Position numbers and translations under genes: made by a program
Part shown: positions 8,744 to 15,962 of the stretch, in pieces
How the letters are laid out: every line of letters begins with the position of its first letter
Numbering within the stretch: the first letter of the stretch is position 1
Source: Sphingopyxis sp. Root154
Lineage (GTDB): Bacteria; Pseudomonadota; Alphaproteobacteria; Sphingomonadales; Sphingomonadaceae
Reading direction: 5' to 3'
Length of the DNA stretch: 64,000 nucleotides
NCBI RefSeq assembly: GCF_001427105.1
Contig: NZ_LMGI01000002.1
Coordinates: forward strand, 1,860,867-1,924,866
The notes under the pieces: model-generated
Seen by the model: the letters and a program-made list of their open reading frames with translations, nothing else
Told to the model about the DNA's origin: nothing
The model's database searches: none

Positions 8744-9409
8744 ATGGCTTCGATCCTTCCCGCCGACCCGACCCTCGACGAGATTCGCGCCGCGCTGGCG
8801 CCGCTGATTGCGGCATCGGCGGCGTTCGACGGCTTTGGCGACGCCGCGCTCGCCGATGCGGCGGCGCGGGTCGGGGTCGACCCCGATGTCGCGCGCCTCG
8901 CCTTTCCCGGCGGCGGGCGCGATATGGTCGACGCCTGGTTCGCCGATATCGACGCGGCGATGGAAGCGCGCTGGCCCGCTGAAAAACTCGCGACGCTGAA
9001 GATTCGCGAGCGCATCACGACGCTGGTCGAAACGCGCATCGAGTTGCTGGCCGGAACCCGCGAATCGCTGCGCCGGGCATTGGCGTTGCTCGCGCTGCCG
9101 ACCAATGCGCCGCACGCGGCGAGGCTCGGCTGGCGCGCCGCCGACCATATGTGGCGGCTCGCGGGCGACACCGCGACCGACTATAATCACTATAGCAAGC
9201 GCGCGATCCTCGGCGCGGTCTATGGTTCGACGATGGCGGTGTTCCTGAACGACGAAAGCGAGAATCTGGCCGATACGCGCGCCTTCCTCGCGCGCCGGAT
9301 CGATCAGGTGATGCGTTTCGAAAGCTGGAAGCACCGTCGCGCCGCGCGCAGCATCGAACGGCCGAGCCTCGCGCGCTTCGTCGGGCGGCTGCGTTACCCG
9401 GGGCGGTGA
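8744..9409 (+). CDS. COQ9 family ubiquinone biosynthesis protein
   Basis: Homologue of COQ9, a lipid-binding TetR-fold protein that in mitochondria presents ubiquinone intermediates to the COQ7 hydroxylase. The 221-residue protein shows the family block WRAADHMWRLAGDTATDYNH followed by YSKRAILGAVYGST near residues 128-165 and an N-terminal three-helix region with AFPGGGRDMVDAWF. Restricted largely to alphaproteobacteria and mitochondria, so it supports the taxonomic call. It follows the EamA gene closely and precedes feoAB by 54 bases, a gap that holds a metal-regulator-like palindrome. Confidence 0.9.
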   Translation: MASILPADPTLDEIRAALAPLIAASAAFDGFGDAALADAAARVGVDPDVARLAFPGGGRDMVDAWFADIDAAMEARWPAEKLATLKIRERITTLVETRIELLAGTRESLRRALALLALPTNAPHAARLGWRAADHMWRLAGDTATDYNHYSKRAILGAVYGSTMAVFLNDESENLADTRAFLARRIDQVMRFESWKHRRAARSIERPSLARFVGRLRYPGR

Positions 9410-9436
9410 CGCGTTTCGATAAAGGGCTGGCGCGAA

Positions 9437-9457
9437 GCGATTGTTATTGATAATCGC
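9437..9457 (+). promoter_or_regulatory. Fur-like palindrome before feoAB
   Basis: A 21-base imperfect palindrome with arms GCGATT (9437-9442) and AATCGC (9452-9457) around an AT-rich centre TGATA. It lies 7 bases before the feoA ATG. Position and AT-rich centre suit an iron-responsive repressor such as Fur; the match to the classic Fur box is partial. Confidence 0.5.
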
Positions 9458-9463
9458 TCGCAA

Positions 9464-9724
9464 ATGACTGCTTTGCTCGAAAATGTGCTGGATCGGGCGC
9501 CACTGGGCGTGATGGTGCGGATTGCCCGCATCGACTGGACCGCGATGTCCGAGGACGAGGGGCGCCGCCTGCGCGAATTCGGCCTGATGGAAGGATGCGA
9601 AGTCACCCCGCTCCACCGCGGCAGCATCTTCTCGCGCGATCCGCTCGCGCTCACCGTCGGACGCATGAAGGTGATCATCCGCGCGCGGCAGGCCGCGGCA
9701 ATCGAAATCGAGCCCCTCGCATGA
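9464..9724 (+). CDS. feoA: Ferrous iron transport protein A
   Basis: Small SH3-fold cytoplasmic partner of the FeoB iron channel. The 86 residues include RLREFGLMEGCEVTPLHRG and the DPLALTVGRMKVIIR strand typical of FeoA. The stop overlaps the feoB ATG by four bases (ATGA). It sits directly behind the Fur-like palindrome. Confidence 0.93.
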   Translation: MTALLENVLDRAPLGVMVRIARIDWTAMSEDEGRRLREFGLMEGCEVTPLHRGSIFSRDPLALTVGRMKVIIRARQAAAIEIEPLA

Positions 9725-11583
9725 CCGGCGCGATTCCCTCGATCGCGCTCGTCGGCAATCCCAACGCCGGCAAATCGAGCCTGTTCAACGCGCTGACCGG
9801 CGCGCGGCAAAAGATCGCCAACTACCCCGGCGTCACCGTCGAGCGGAAGGCGGGGCATGCGAGCTTTGCCGACGGCCGCCCGATCTCGCTGATCGACCTG
9901 CCCGGCACGTACAGCCTGACCCCCGCGAGCCTCGACGAAGCGGTGACGCGCGACGTCGTGCTCGGCCGGCAGGACGGCGAAAAGCGCCCCGATGCGCTGA
10001 TCGTCGTGCTCGACGCCGCGAACCTCGACAATCATCTCAGCTTCGCGCTCGAATTGCTCGCGCTGAACCTGCCCACCGTCGTCGCGCTCAACATGGTCGA
10101 TCTCGCGACACGCGACGGGCTGACGCTCGACGCCGAACGCCTGTCGAAGGAACTTGGCGTCCCGGTCGTCCCCACCGTCGCGGTGCGCAAACGCGGGATG
10201 GCCGAGCTGCTCGCCGCCGTCGACGGCGCGATCCGGTCGCACGCCGCGGGCGAGGTCGCCGTGCCCGCCAAGGCCAACGACGCATCGCTGCACCAGCGCG
10301 CGCGGACGATCGCGCGCACCGCGATTCTCAGCGAAACGCCGGTGCGCCGCTGGACGCAGCGCGTCGACAATATCGTGCTGCATCCGATCGCCGGGATGAT
10401 CATCCTGCTCGCGCTGATGTTCGTAATGTTCCAGGCGGTCTATGCCGCCGCCGAGGCACCTGCGGACTTCCTCGAAGGCGGGATCGGCGTGGTCCAGCAA
10501 TGGGTGGTCGCGACCTTCCCTGACAATTTCCTGCGCGGGCTGGTCGTCGAAGGCCTGCTCGCCGGCGTCGGCGCGGTCGTCGTCTTCCTGCCGCAGATCC
10601 TGATCCTCTTCCTCTTCATCCTGCTCCTCGAAGCATCGGGCTATATGACGCGCGCCGCCTTCCTGATGGACGGGCTGATGGGCAAGGTCGGATTGTCGGG
10701 GCGCGGTTTCATCCCGCTGCTGTCGAGCTTCGCCTGCGCGGTCCCCGGTATCATGGCGACGCGCGCGATTCCCGACGAAAAGGACCGGCTGACGACGATC
10801 CTGATCGCGCCGCTGATGACCTGTTCGGCGCGGCTTCCCGTCTATGCGCTGATCATCGCCGCCTTCATCCCCAACACCACGATCGGCGGATCGCCGGTGG
10901 GACTGCAGGGGCTGGTGCTCTTCGGTCTCTATCTGTCGGGGATCGTCGGCGCGCTCGTCGTCGCCTATATCCTGCGCCGCACGGTGGCAAAGGGTGCCGG
11001 CGCCGGCTTCATGATGGAAATGCCGCGCTACCAGATGCCGCGGCTGCGCGACATCGCGATCGGCCTGTGGCAGCGCGCGTGGATCTTCCTCCGCCGCGCG
11101 GGCACGATCATTGCGATGACCACCGTCATCCTCTGGCTGTTGCTCACCTTCCCGCAGGCACCCGAGGGCGAAAGCCAGGTCGAATATAGCGTCGCCGGGC
11201 GCATCGCGAGCGGGCTGGAGGTGGTCGTCAAACCGATCGGTTTCAACCATGACATCGCACTCGCGCTGATCCCCGCGATGGCGGCGCGCGAGGTCGCGGT
11301 GTCGGCGATGGCGACCGCCAACGCGATCGACGCGGGCGACGACGAAGAGGCGATGGCGCAGTCGCTGGGCGAACGATTGCAGGGCAAGTGGAGCCTTGCC
11401 ACCGCGCTCGCTTTCCTCGCCTGGTTCGTCTTTGCGCCGCAGTGTATTTCTACGATCGCGATCACCCGGCGCGAGACCAATGGATGGAAATGGCCGATGT
11501 TCATGGTTGGCTATTTGTTCCTGCTCGCCTATGCCGCTGCCGGAATCACTTACTGGACAGCCGTCGCCTTTGGACTAGGCTGA
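9721..11583 (+). CDS. feoB: Ferrous iron transporter B
   Basis: Fe(II) uptake channel of the inner membrane with an N-terminal GTPase. Residues 11-20 hold the P-loop (GNPNAGKSS), then DLPGTYSL (G3) and NMVD (G4). A helical insertion follows, then two Gate repeats with a membrane core from about residue 220 to 615. The motif PLMTCSARLPVYAL (with the conserved Cys) and the SSFACAVPGIMATR segment are both present. At 620 residues it is shorter than E. coli FeoB and lacks a long C-terminal cytoplasmic part; no feoC follows. The start is the ATG overlapping feoA. Confidence 0.96.
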   Translation: MTGAIPSIALVGNPNAGKSSLFNALTGARQKIANYPGVTVERKAGHASFADGRPISLIDLPGTYSLTPASLDEAVTRDVVLGRQDGEKRPDALIVVLDAANLDNHLSFALELLALNLPTVVALNMVDLATRDGLTLDAERLSKELGVPVVPTVAVRKRGMAELLAAVDGAIRSHAAGEVAVPAKANDASLHQRARTIARTAILSETPVRRWTQRVDNIVLHPIAGMIILLALMFVMFQAVYAAAEAPADFLEGGIGVVQQWVVATFPDNFLRGLVVEGLLAGVGAVVVFLPQILILFLFILLLEASGYMTRAAFLMDGLMGKVGLSGRGFIPLLSSFACAVPGIMATRAIPDEKDRLTTILIAPLMTCSARLPVYALIIAAFIPNTTIGGSPVGLQGLVLFGLYLSGIVGALVVAYILRRTVAKGAGAGFMMEMPRYQMPRLRDIAIGLWQRAWIFLRRAGTIIAMTTVILWLLLTFPQAPEGESQVEYSVAGRIASGLEVVVKPIGFNHDIALALIPAMAAREVAVSAMATANAIDAGDDEEAMAQSLGERLQGKWSLATALAFLAWFVFAPQCISTIAITRRETNGWKWPMFMVGYLFLLAYAAAGITYWTAVAFGLG

Positions 11584-11615
11584 TCCTCCACATTTTCTAG
11601 CGGAGCGGAGCGGCA

Positions 11616-12170
11616 ATGGCTGGCAGCGTCAACAAGGTAATTTTGATCGGCAACCTCGGTGCCGACCCGGAAATCAAGTCGTTCCAGAACGGCGGCAAGG
11701 TCGCGAATCTCCGCATCGCCACGTCCGAGCAGTGGAAGGACCGGATGACCGGCGAGCGCAAGGAGCGCACCGAGTGGCACCAGGTCGTGATCAACGGCGA
11801 AGGGCTGATCGGCGTCGTCGAACGCTTCCTGAAAAAGGGCTCGAAGGTTTACATCGAGGGCTCGCTGCGCACCCGCAAATGGCAGGACCGCGACGGCAAC
11901 GACAAATATACGACCGAGATCGTGATCGCGGGCATGGGCGGCACGCTGACCATGCTCGACGGCGCGTCGGGCGGTGGTGGCTCGCGCGGCAGCGGCGGCG
12001 GTGACGAATGGAGCGGCGGCTCGTCGGGCGGTGGCTCGGGCGGCGGCTGGAACCAGGGCGGCGGCGGTTCGTCGGGTGGATCGTCCGGCGGCGGCTTTGG
12101 CGGCGGTTCGAGCGGCGGCGGCGGACGTCCACCGTTCGACGACGATCTGGACGACGACGTTCCGTTCTGA
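11616..12170 (+). CDS. ssb: Single-stranded DNA-binding protein
   Basis: Coats ssDNA during replication, repair and recombination. Residues 1-110 form the OB fold ([27 protein letters not shown]). Residues about 113-170 are an extremely Gly/Ser-rich linker encoded by a GGC-type repeat tract, and the protein ends in the acidic tip [10 protein letters not shown] that recruits partner proteins. GCGGAGCGGAGCGGC precedes the ATG as Shine-Dalgarno region. The mmcB gene follows after 16 bases, an apt repair-related neighbour. Confidence 0.97.
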   Translation: MAGSVNKVILIGNLGADPEIKSFQNGGKVANLRIATSEQWKDRMTGERKERTEWHQVVINGEGLIGVVERFLKKGSKVYIEGSLRTRKWQDRDGNDKYTTEIVIAGMGGTLTMLDGASGGGGSRGSGGGDEWSGGSSGGGSGGGWNQGGGGSSGGSSGGGFGGGSSGGGGRPPFDDDLDDDVPF

Positions 12171-12186
12171 GGACGGACTTTAAGCG

Positions 12187-12654
12187 ATGACGGATATGAT
12201 CACCGCCGCGGATGTCGCGCGCGGCGTATGCCGGCTGTTCGCGCAGGCGGGGCTGGTCGCGATCCCCGAGGTACCGCTGCCCAACGGGCGGCGCACCGAC
12301 CTGACGGCGATCGACGCCAAGGGCCAGATCACCATCGTCGAGATCAAGGTCAGCCGCGCCGACCTGCACGGCGACGGCAAATGGCCCGACTATTGTGACT
12401 GGTGCGACCGCTTCTACTGGGCGCTCGCGTCGGGGCTCGACCCCGCGATCCTCGAGACCGAGGGCTATCGCCGCGAAACATCGGGGCTGATCGTTGCCGA
12501 CCGTTATGGCGCGGCGGTGGTGCGCGAAGCCGCGAGCTGCAATCTCGCGCCCGCGCGGCGTAAGGCCGAACTGCTGCGCATCGGGCGGCTCGCGATGCGG
12601 CGGTCGATGGTGGCGGCCGACCCCGAGCTGGCGGCGGGCTGGGTCGAGGGTTAG
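12187..12654 (+). CDS. mmcB: MmcB-family DNA repair protein
   Basis: A 155-residue protein of the MmcB family, linked in Caulobacter to survival of mitomycin C damage. It has a PD-(D/E)xK nuclease-like core: Asp38 in RRTDLTAID and Glu52-x-Lys54 in IVEIKVS, then KWPDYCDWCDRFYW. Nuclease activity is an inference from the fold. It follows ssb by 16 bases and its stop shares TTAG with the convergent GFA gene (4-base overlap). Confidence 0.88.
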   Translation: MTDMITAADVARGVCRLFAQAGLVAIPEVPLPNGRRTDLTAIDAKGQITIVEIKVSRADLHGDGKWPDYCDWCDRFYWALASGLDPAILETEGYRRETSGLIVADRYGAAVVREAASCNLAPARRKAELLRIGRLAMRRSMVAADPELAAGWVEG

Positions 12655-13085
12655 CTGCGGTCGACTCGTGCCGAATCAAAGCCCGCTTCATATTGCGGCG
12701 CGGAATCGCTGATGCAGACCCAAGGCGCTTTGGATCCAACGAAGATATGGGCCGCATAGCCGCGGAATCCCGGATCGTCGTCGAGCAAACCCGCCGGGAC
12801 GAAGAAAAACTTCCCATCCTTTCCGCTCAATGGTGCCGGACTGCCGCATTGCCGGCAAAAATGCGACGCCCAGCCCTCGCCATCGGGGAGGGCGAAGCGC
12901 TCGATCAAATCCTCACCCGCCAGCCAGCGGAAACCGGCGGCCGACGCATAGAAGACGGCGTTGCCGTCCGTGCCCGACACCTTGCGGCACTTGGAGCAAT
13001 GACACTGGCCGACGGGTCCGATGTTCCCGCTGATTTCAAAACGGATTTCGCCGCACAAGCAGGACCCCCGTATCGCCGTTACCAT
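12651..13085 (-). CDS. GFA-family zinc protein (glutathione-dependent formaldehyde-activating-like)
   Basis: A 144-residue Gfa-fold protein with the two zinc sites of the family: SCLC (Cys9, Cys11), CHCSKC (Cys28, 30, 33) and a later FCRQCG pair. Many family members have no proven formaldehyde activity, so the function stays open. The protein starts MVTAIRG and reads toward mmcB. A second, only distantly similar GFA protein is encoded at 38921-39271. Confidence 0.87.
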   Translation of the reverse strand: MVTAIRGSCLCGEIRFEISGNIGPVGQCHCSKCRKVSGTDGNAVFYASAAGFRWLAGEDLIERFALPDGEGWASHFCRQCGSPAPLSGKDGKFFFVPAGLLDDDPGFRGYAAHIFVGSKAPWVCISDSAPQYEAGFDSARVDRS

Positions 13086-13118
13086 CGCGGACCTTCCTTC
13101 CCCGTTTTGCGGCGCCCC

Positions 13119-13745
13119 TTATCCCCGCGCCTGCATCCGCGCGAGATAACGCGCGAGAATATCAATCTCGAGATTGACCGGGCGGCCCGCCACAGCCTCG
13201 TTCAGCGTCGTCATCTCCTGCGTGTGCGGGATGATGTTGAGGCTGAAATGCGCCTCACCGTTCGGCTGGTCGGTTACCTCGTTCACCGTGAGCGACACGC
13301 CGTCGACGGTGATTGAGCCCTTGGGCGCGATATGCGGCGCGAGCGATGCGGGCGCGGCGACGGTGACGGTGACGCTGTCGCCGACGGGTTCGACCGACAC
13401 GATGCGGCCGATGTCGTCGACATGGCCGGTGACGATATGCCCGCCAAGCTCGTCGCCGATCTTGAGCGCGCGTTCGAGGTTGAGGCGGCGCCCCTGGTCC
13501 CACATGCCGGGCGCGGTGCGCGCGAGCGTTTCGCCGCTCGCGTCGATCGCGAACCAGCCGCCGGGTCCGTTGCTGCCCTCGTCGACGCCCTTCTCGACGA
13601 CCGTGAGGCACGCGCCCGAGCAGGCAATCGAGGCGCCGATGTCGATGCCGCCCACATCATAGGCGGTGTCGATGACGAGCCGCGTGTCGCCGCGATCCTC
13701 GCGGCTGCGGATGGTGCCGATGTCGGTGATGATGCCGGTGAACAT
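13119..13745 (-). CDS. ribE: Riboflavin synthase alpha chain
   Basis: Dismutates two lumazine molecules into riboflavin and the pyrimidine that is recycled by RibH. The 208-residue protein has the diagnostic N-terminus MFTGIITDIG and two tandem lumazine-binding barrels (about 1-97 and 98-195), with ACSGACLTV in the first and DGVSLTVNEV in the second. It lies 9 bases downstream of ribD on the minus strand. Together with ribB-ribH at 4.2-5.9 kb it completes the late pathway. Confidence 0.96.
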   Translation of the reverse strand: MFTGIITDIGTIRSREDRGDTRLVIDTAYDVGGIDIGASIACSGACLTVVEKGVDEGSNGPGGWFAIDASGETLARTAPGMWDQGRRLNLERALKIGDELGGHIVTGHVDDIGRIVSVEPVGDSVTVTVAAPASLAPHIAPKGSITVDGVSLTVNEVTDQPNGEAHFSLNIIPHTQEMTTLNEAVAGRPVNLEIDILARYLARMQARG

Positions 13746-13754
13746 GCAGGTTCC

Positions 13755-14729
13755 TCAAATAGTGCTGACGCGCTCGTAGACGTCGAGCCGGTCGCTGCCA
13801 AGCAGGCGGCTGTCGGTAAGGCGCCAGCGGCCGTGCGCGTCGGCGAGATCGGTCAGCCCGATGTCGCCGAGCGCGGGCTTGCCGCCGCCGATCAGGATCG
13901 GCGCGCGATAGAGCAGAAGCCGGTCGACGCGGTCAGCGGCGAGGAAGGCCGATGCCGCGCCCGCGCCGCCCTCGACCAGGATCGAATCGACATCGTCGAT
14001 CGCTTCGGGCGAGGCGACAGCGGTCCAGCCTGCGGGCGCTTCGCCGCGGGTGAGCAGGAATTTACGGGGGCTGCGGCCTTCGAGCCCCAGCAGGCGCACG
14101 TCAAGCTTCGGAACGTCGGTTTCGAGCGTCCCGCGCCCGACGAGGATCGCCTGATGGCTTGCGCGTTCCAGATGCCCGTGCGTGCGGGCGCGTGTCCCGG
14201 TGATCCAGCGGCTCGATCCGTCGGCGCGGGCGATGCAGCCGTCGAGCGACGTCGCGAGCTTGAGCGTGACGAACGGACGCCCCTCGCTGTGCCGCGTCCA
14301 CCAGGGCGCCATCGCGGTGCGCGCTGCGGCGGGCAGGACATTGAAGACGACTTCGATCCCCGCCGCCTGCAACCGCGCGATGCCCTTGCCGTCGGTGCGC
14401 GGATCCGGGTCCTGCGCGGCGATCACGATGCGCGCGATGCCTGCGGCGACCAGCAAATCGCTGCACGCCGGCCCGCGCGGGCTCGCATGAGCGCAGGGTT
14501 CGAGCGTGACGTAAGCGGTTGCGCCGCGCGCCGTGTCGCCCGCCGCGGCCAGCGCCATCGCCTCCGCATGCGGTCGCCCGCCCGCCTGCGTCCAGCCGCG
14601 CGCAACGACGCGACCGTCCTTGACGAGGATGCAGCCAACGTTGGGATTGGGCGCCGACGCCGGCCGGCCGCGCCGCGAGAGCGCGATGGCGACCGCCATC
14701 CAGTCGGCATCGGCGGGGCCGCGCTGCAT
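13755..14729 (-). CDS. ribD: Bifunctional riboflavin deaminase/reductase
   Basis: Deaminates and then reduces the pyrimidine intermediate of riboflavin synthesis. The N-terminal deaminase shows HAE (His54, Glu56) and PCAH with Cys79 and Cys89 as zinc ligands. The C-terminal reductase (about 145-324) contains VTLKLATSLDG and WITG, with EGGAG near residue 250. Length 324 is slightly short but complete. The upstream small membrane-protein gene ends 4 bases before it. Confidence 0.96.
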   Translation of the reverse strand: MQRGPADADWMAVAIALSRRGRPASAPNPNVGCILVKDGRVVARGWTQAGGRPHAEAMALAAAGDTARGATAYVTLEPCAHASPRGPACSDLLVAAGIARIVIAAQDPDPRTDGKGIARLQAAGIEVVFNVLPAAARTAMAPWWTRHSEGRPFVTLKLATSLDGCIARADGSSRWITGTRARTHGHLERASHQAILVGRGTLETDVPKLDVRLLGLEGRSPRKFLLTRGEAPAGWTAVASPEAIDDVDSILVEGGAGAASAFLAADRVDRLLLYRAPILIGGGKPALGDIGLTDLADAHGRWRLTDSRLLGSDRLDVYERVSTI

Positions 14730-14733
14730 CCGG

Positions 14734-15201
14734 TCAGTCGGCGGTTTTGGGCTGCGCGCCGCGCGCCGCGCGCTCGGCGAGCGTCGAGCGCGTCGTCACG
14801 GGCGCGGGCTTTTTCTTCGCCGCGGCGGCTGCCTCTGCGCCCAGCGTCTCGCGCGTCACCTTGTCCGCCTCGGCCGAATCATATTCGATGCCGAGGCTGT
14901 CGGCGAAGCGCTGATACTCGGCGCGCTTCTGGGCGTTGTGCAGCGTCGTTTCCTTGGCGCGCGCAACCCAGTCGGCGCGGATCTCGGCGGCGCTGCGGTT
15001 CGCGGTCCAATTCTCGAAATAGATGATCTGCTCTTTCGGCTTTTCATAAGGGATCAGATATTTTTCGACCCCGGTGAAAATAAGCCAGGTCAGCGCCAGC
15101 GCGACGCCCCAGATCGCCCAGCGATGCGGGCGGGGTTCGCGGACATAAGCCCAGAAATCGGACAGGCCGCCGCCGACATCCACTTTGTTGAACATTCCCA
15201 T
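14734..15201 (-). CDS. Uncharacterised single-pass membrane protein upstream of ribD
   Basis: A 155-residue protein with one transmembrane helix at about 27-48 (RWAIWGVALALTWLIFTGV) and a long cytoplasmic or periplasmic charged, helical tail rich in Ala, Lys and Glu. I do not recognise a named domain. It is first in a tight minus-strand set with ribD (4-base gap) and ribE. Two ATGs (15201 and 15195) are possible starts. A role in riboflavin synthesis is not implied by sequence. Confidence 0.7.
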   Translation of the reverse strand: MGMFNKVDVGGGLSDFWAYVREPRPHRWAIWGVALALTWLIFTGVEKYLIPYEKPKEQIIYFENWTANRSAAEIRADWVARAKETTLHNAQKRAEYQRFADSLGIEYDSAEADKVTRETLGAEAAAAAKKKPAPVTTRSTLAERAARGAQPKTAD

Positions 15202-15326
15202 CGGCCCAATTTAGGCGATGTCGCGGCAATTTGCGAGGGGAAGCGACGCGCACGAGGATTGCGCCAGATGAAGGATGTGATCGTTCTTGATTGCAAAAAA
15301 TGCAATAGCAGATGTCTATTTCGCAG

Positions 15327-15355
15327 TTGCAACATTTTTGGTGCAGTGCAATATG
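15327..15355 (+). promoter_or_regulatory. Candidate promoter of the small RNA
   Basis: TTGCAA (15327-15332) and AATATG (15350-15355) are 17 bases apart in an AT-rich stretch unlike the flanks; transcription would start near 15360-15362. An upstream alternative, TTGCAA around 15292 with TCTATT, would give a longer RNA that includes a TTGCA/TGCAA hairpin. Confidence 0.45.
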
Positions 15356-15356
15356 A

Positions 15357-15420
15357 GCATGCCTTTTAGGCATCCTCTCCCAAAACTTTCACGGGCCACC
15401 CTCGGGTGGCCCTTTTTTTT
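15357..15420 (+). ncRNA. Candidate trans-acting small RNA with CU-rich loop
   Basis: About 60 bases built as hairpin, single strand, terminator. The first hairpin pairs ATGCC (15359-15363) with GGCAT (15369-15373). Next is an unpaired CCTCTCCC stretch followed by AAAACTTTCA, which could pair with Shine-Dalgarno sequences. It ends with an 8-bp GGGCCACC/GGTGGCCC stem and eight T. No reading frame fits. It lies in a 292-base gap flanked by minus-strand genes, so it is an independent plus-strand unit. The layout recalls alphaproteobacterial sRNAs with CCTCC-type motifs such as the alpha-r8/mmgR (Rfam suhB RNA) family; that link is from memory and untested. Confidence 0.65.
15393..15420 (+). terminator. 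Strong intrinsic terminator of the small RNA
   Basis: Perfect 8-bp GC-rich stem 15393-15400 with 15405-15412, loop CTCG, followed by eight consecutive T. No plus-strand protein gene lies upstream within 2 kb, so it must end a non-coding transcript. Confidence 0.85.
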
Positions 15421-15493
15421 GCGCATTTTTGGGCTCAAAACCTGACTTTTTTAGTCGAGAAATGCGATCCGGTTCGAATCAGGCGGTAGCGAA

Positions 15494-15955
15494 TCAGTCC
15501 TGTGTGGGTGTCCGCGCTTCGAATCGCCTGACTTCTGCAATAAAGCTGCCCGGCAGCGGCGTCGGCGTCCCGCTGTCGGTGTCGAGATGGGCGTAGCTGA
15601 TCTCGATATCGGTGAGCCGTTCATTTGCGCGGAAAATCCCGCAATGGACCGTAAAGCTTGTCCGCTCGAAGCGGCTGATTCGCGCCGCGATCGTGATCAG
15701 CTCGTCGAGTCGCGCAGCGGCGTGATAGTCGATCTCGCAATGCGTCTCGTGAATATCTGTACCATATTGGTGAAAATAGGGTCCGGGCTGCCCCTCGCCG
15801 AGCGCCCGGAAATATTCGGTCACGCCGATATCGGCGTAGACGAGATAATTGGCGTTGAAGACGATATTCTGGCCGTCGATCTCGTTGAAACGGACGCGGA
15901 CGCGCTCCTGCACACGGAAATCGGCGAGCGGGACGTCGCTGCGAAGCTCGGTCAT
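15494..15955 (-). CDS. Acyl-CoA thioesterase, 4HBT hotdog fold
   Basis: Hydrolyses an acyl-CoA thioester; substrate unknown. The 153-residue protein has the hotdog family opening VRFNEIDGQNIVFNANYLVYAD, with Asp near residue 29 at the usual catalytic place, and ends in a charged tail. It resembles YbgC-like thioesterases. It lies 7 bases downstream of the aminopeptidase P gene on the same strand, so it may be read through from it. Confidence 0.88.
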   Translation of the reverse strand: MTELRSDVPLADFRVQERVRVRFNEIDGQNIVFNANYLVYADIGVTEYFRALGEGQPGPYFHQYGTDIHETHCEIDYHAAARLDELITIAARISRFERTSFTVHCGIFRANERLTDIEISYAHLDTDSGTPTPLPGSFIAEVRRFEARTPTQD

Positions 15956-15962
15956 GCCGACC

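Noticed and set aside
9394..11250. 618-residue minus-strand open frame over feoB
   Set aside because: Antisense to the clear FeoB; His/Asp/Arg-rich composition typical of a shadow frame in high-GC DNA.
11960..12150. Tandem DNA repeat in ssb
   Set aside because: The GGC-rich repeat simply encodes the Gly/Ser linker of SSB.
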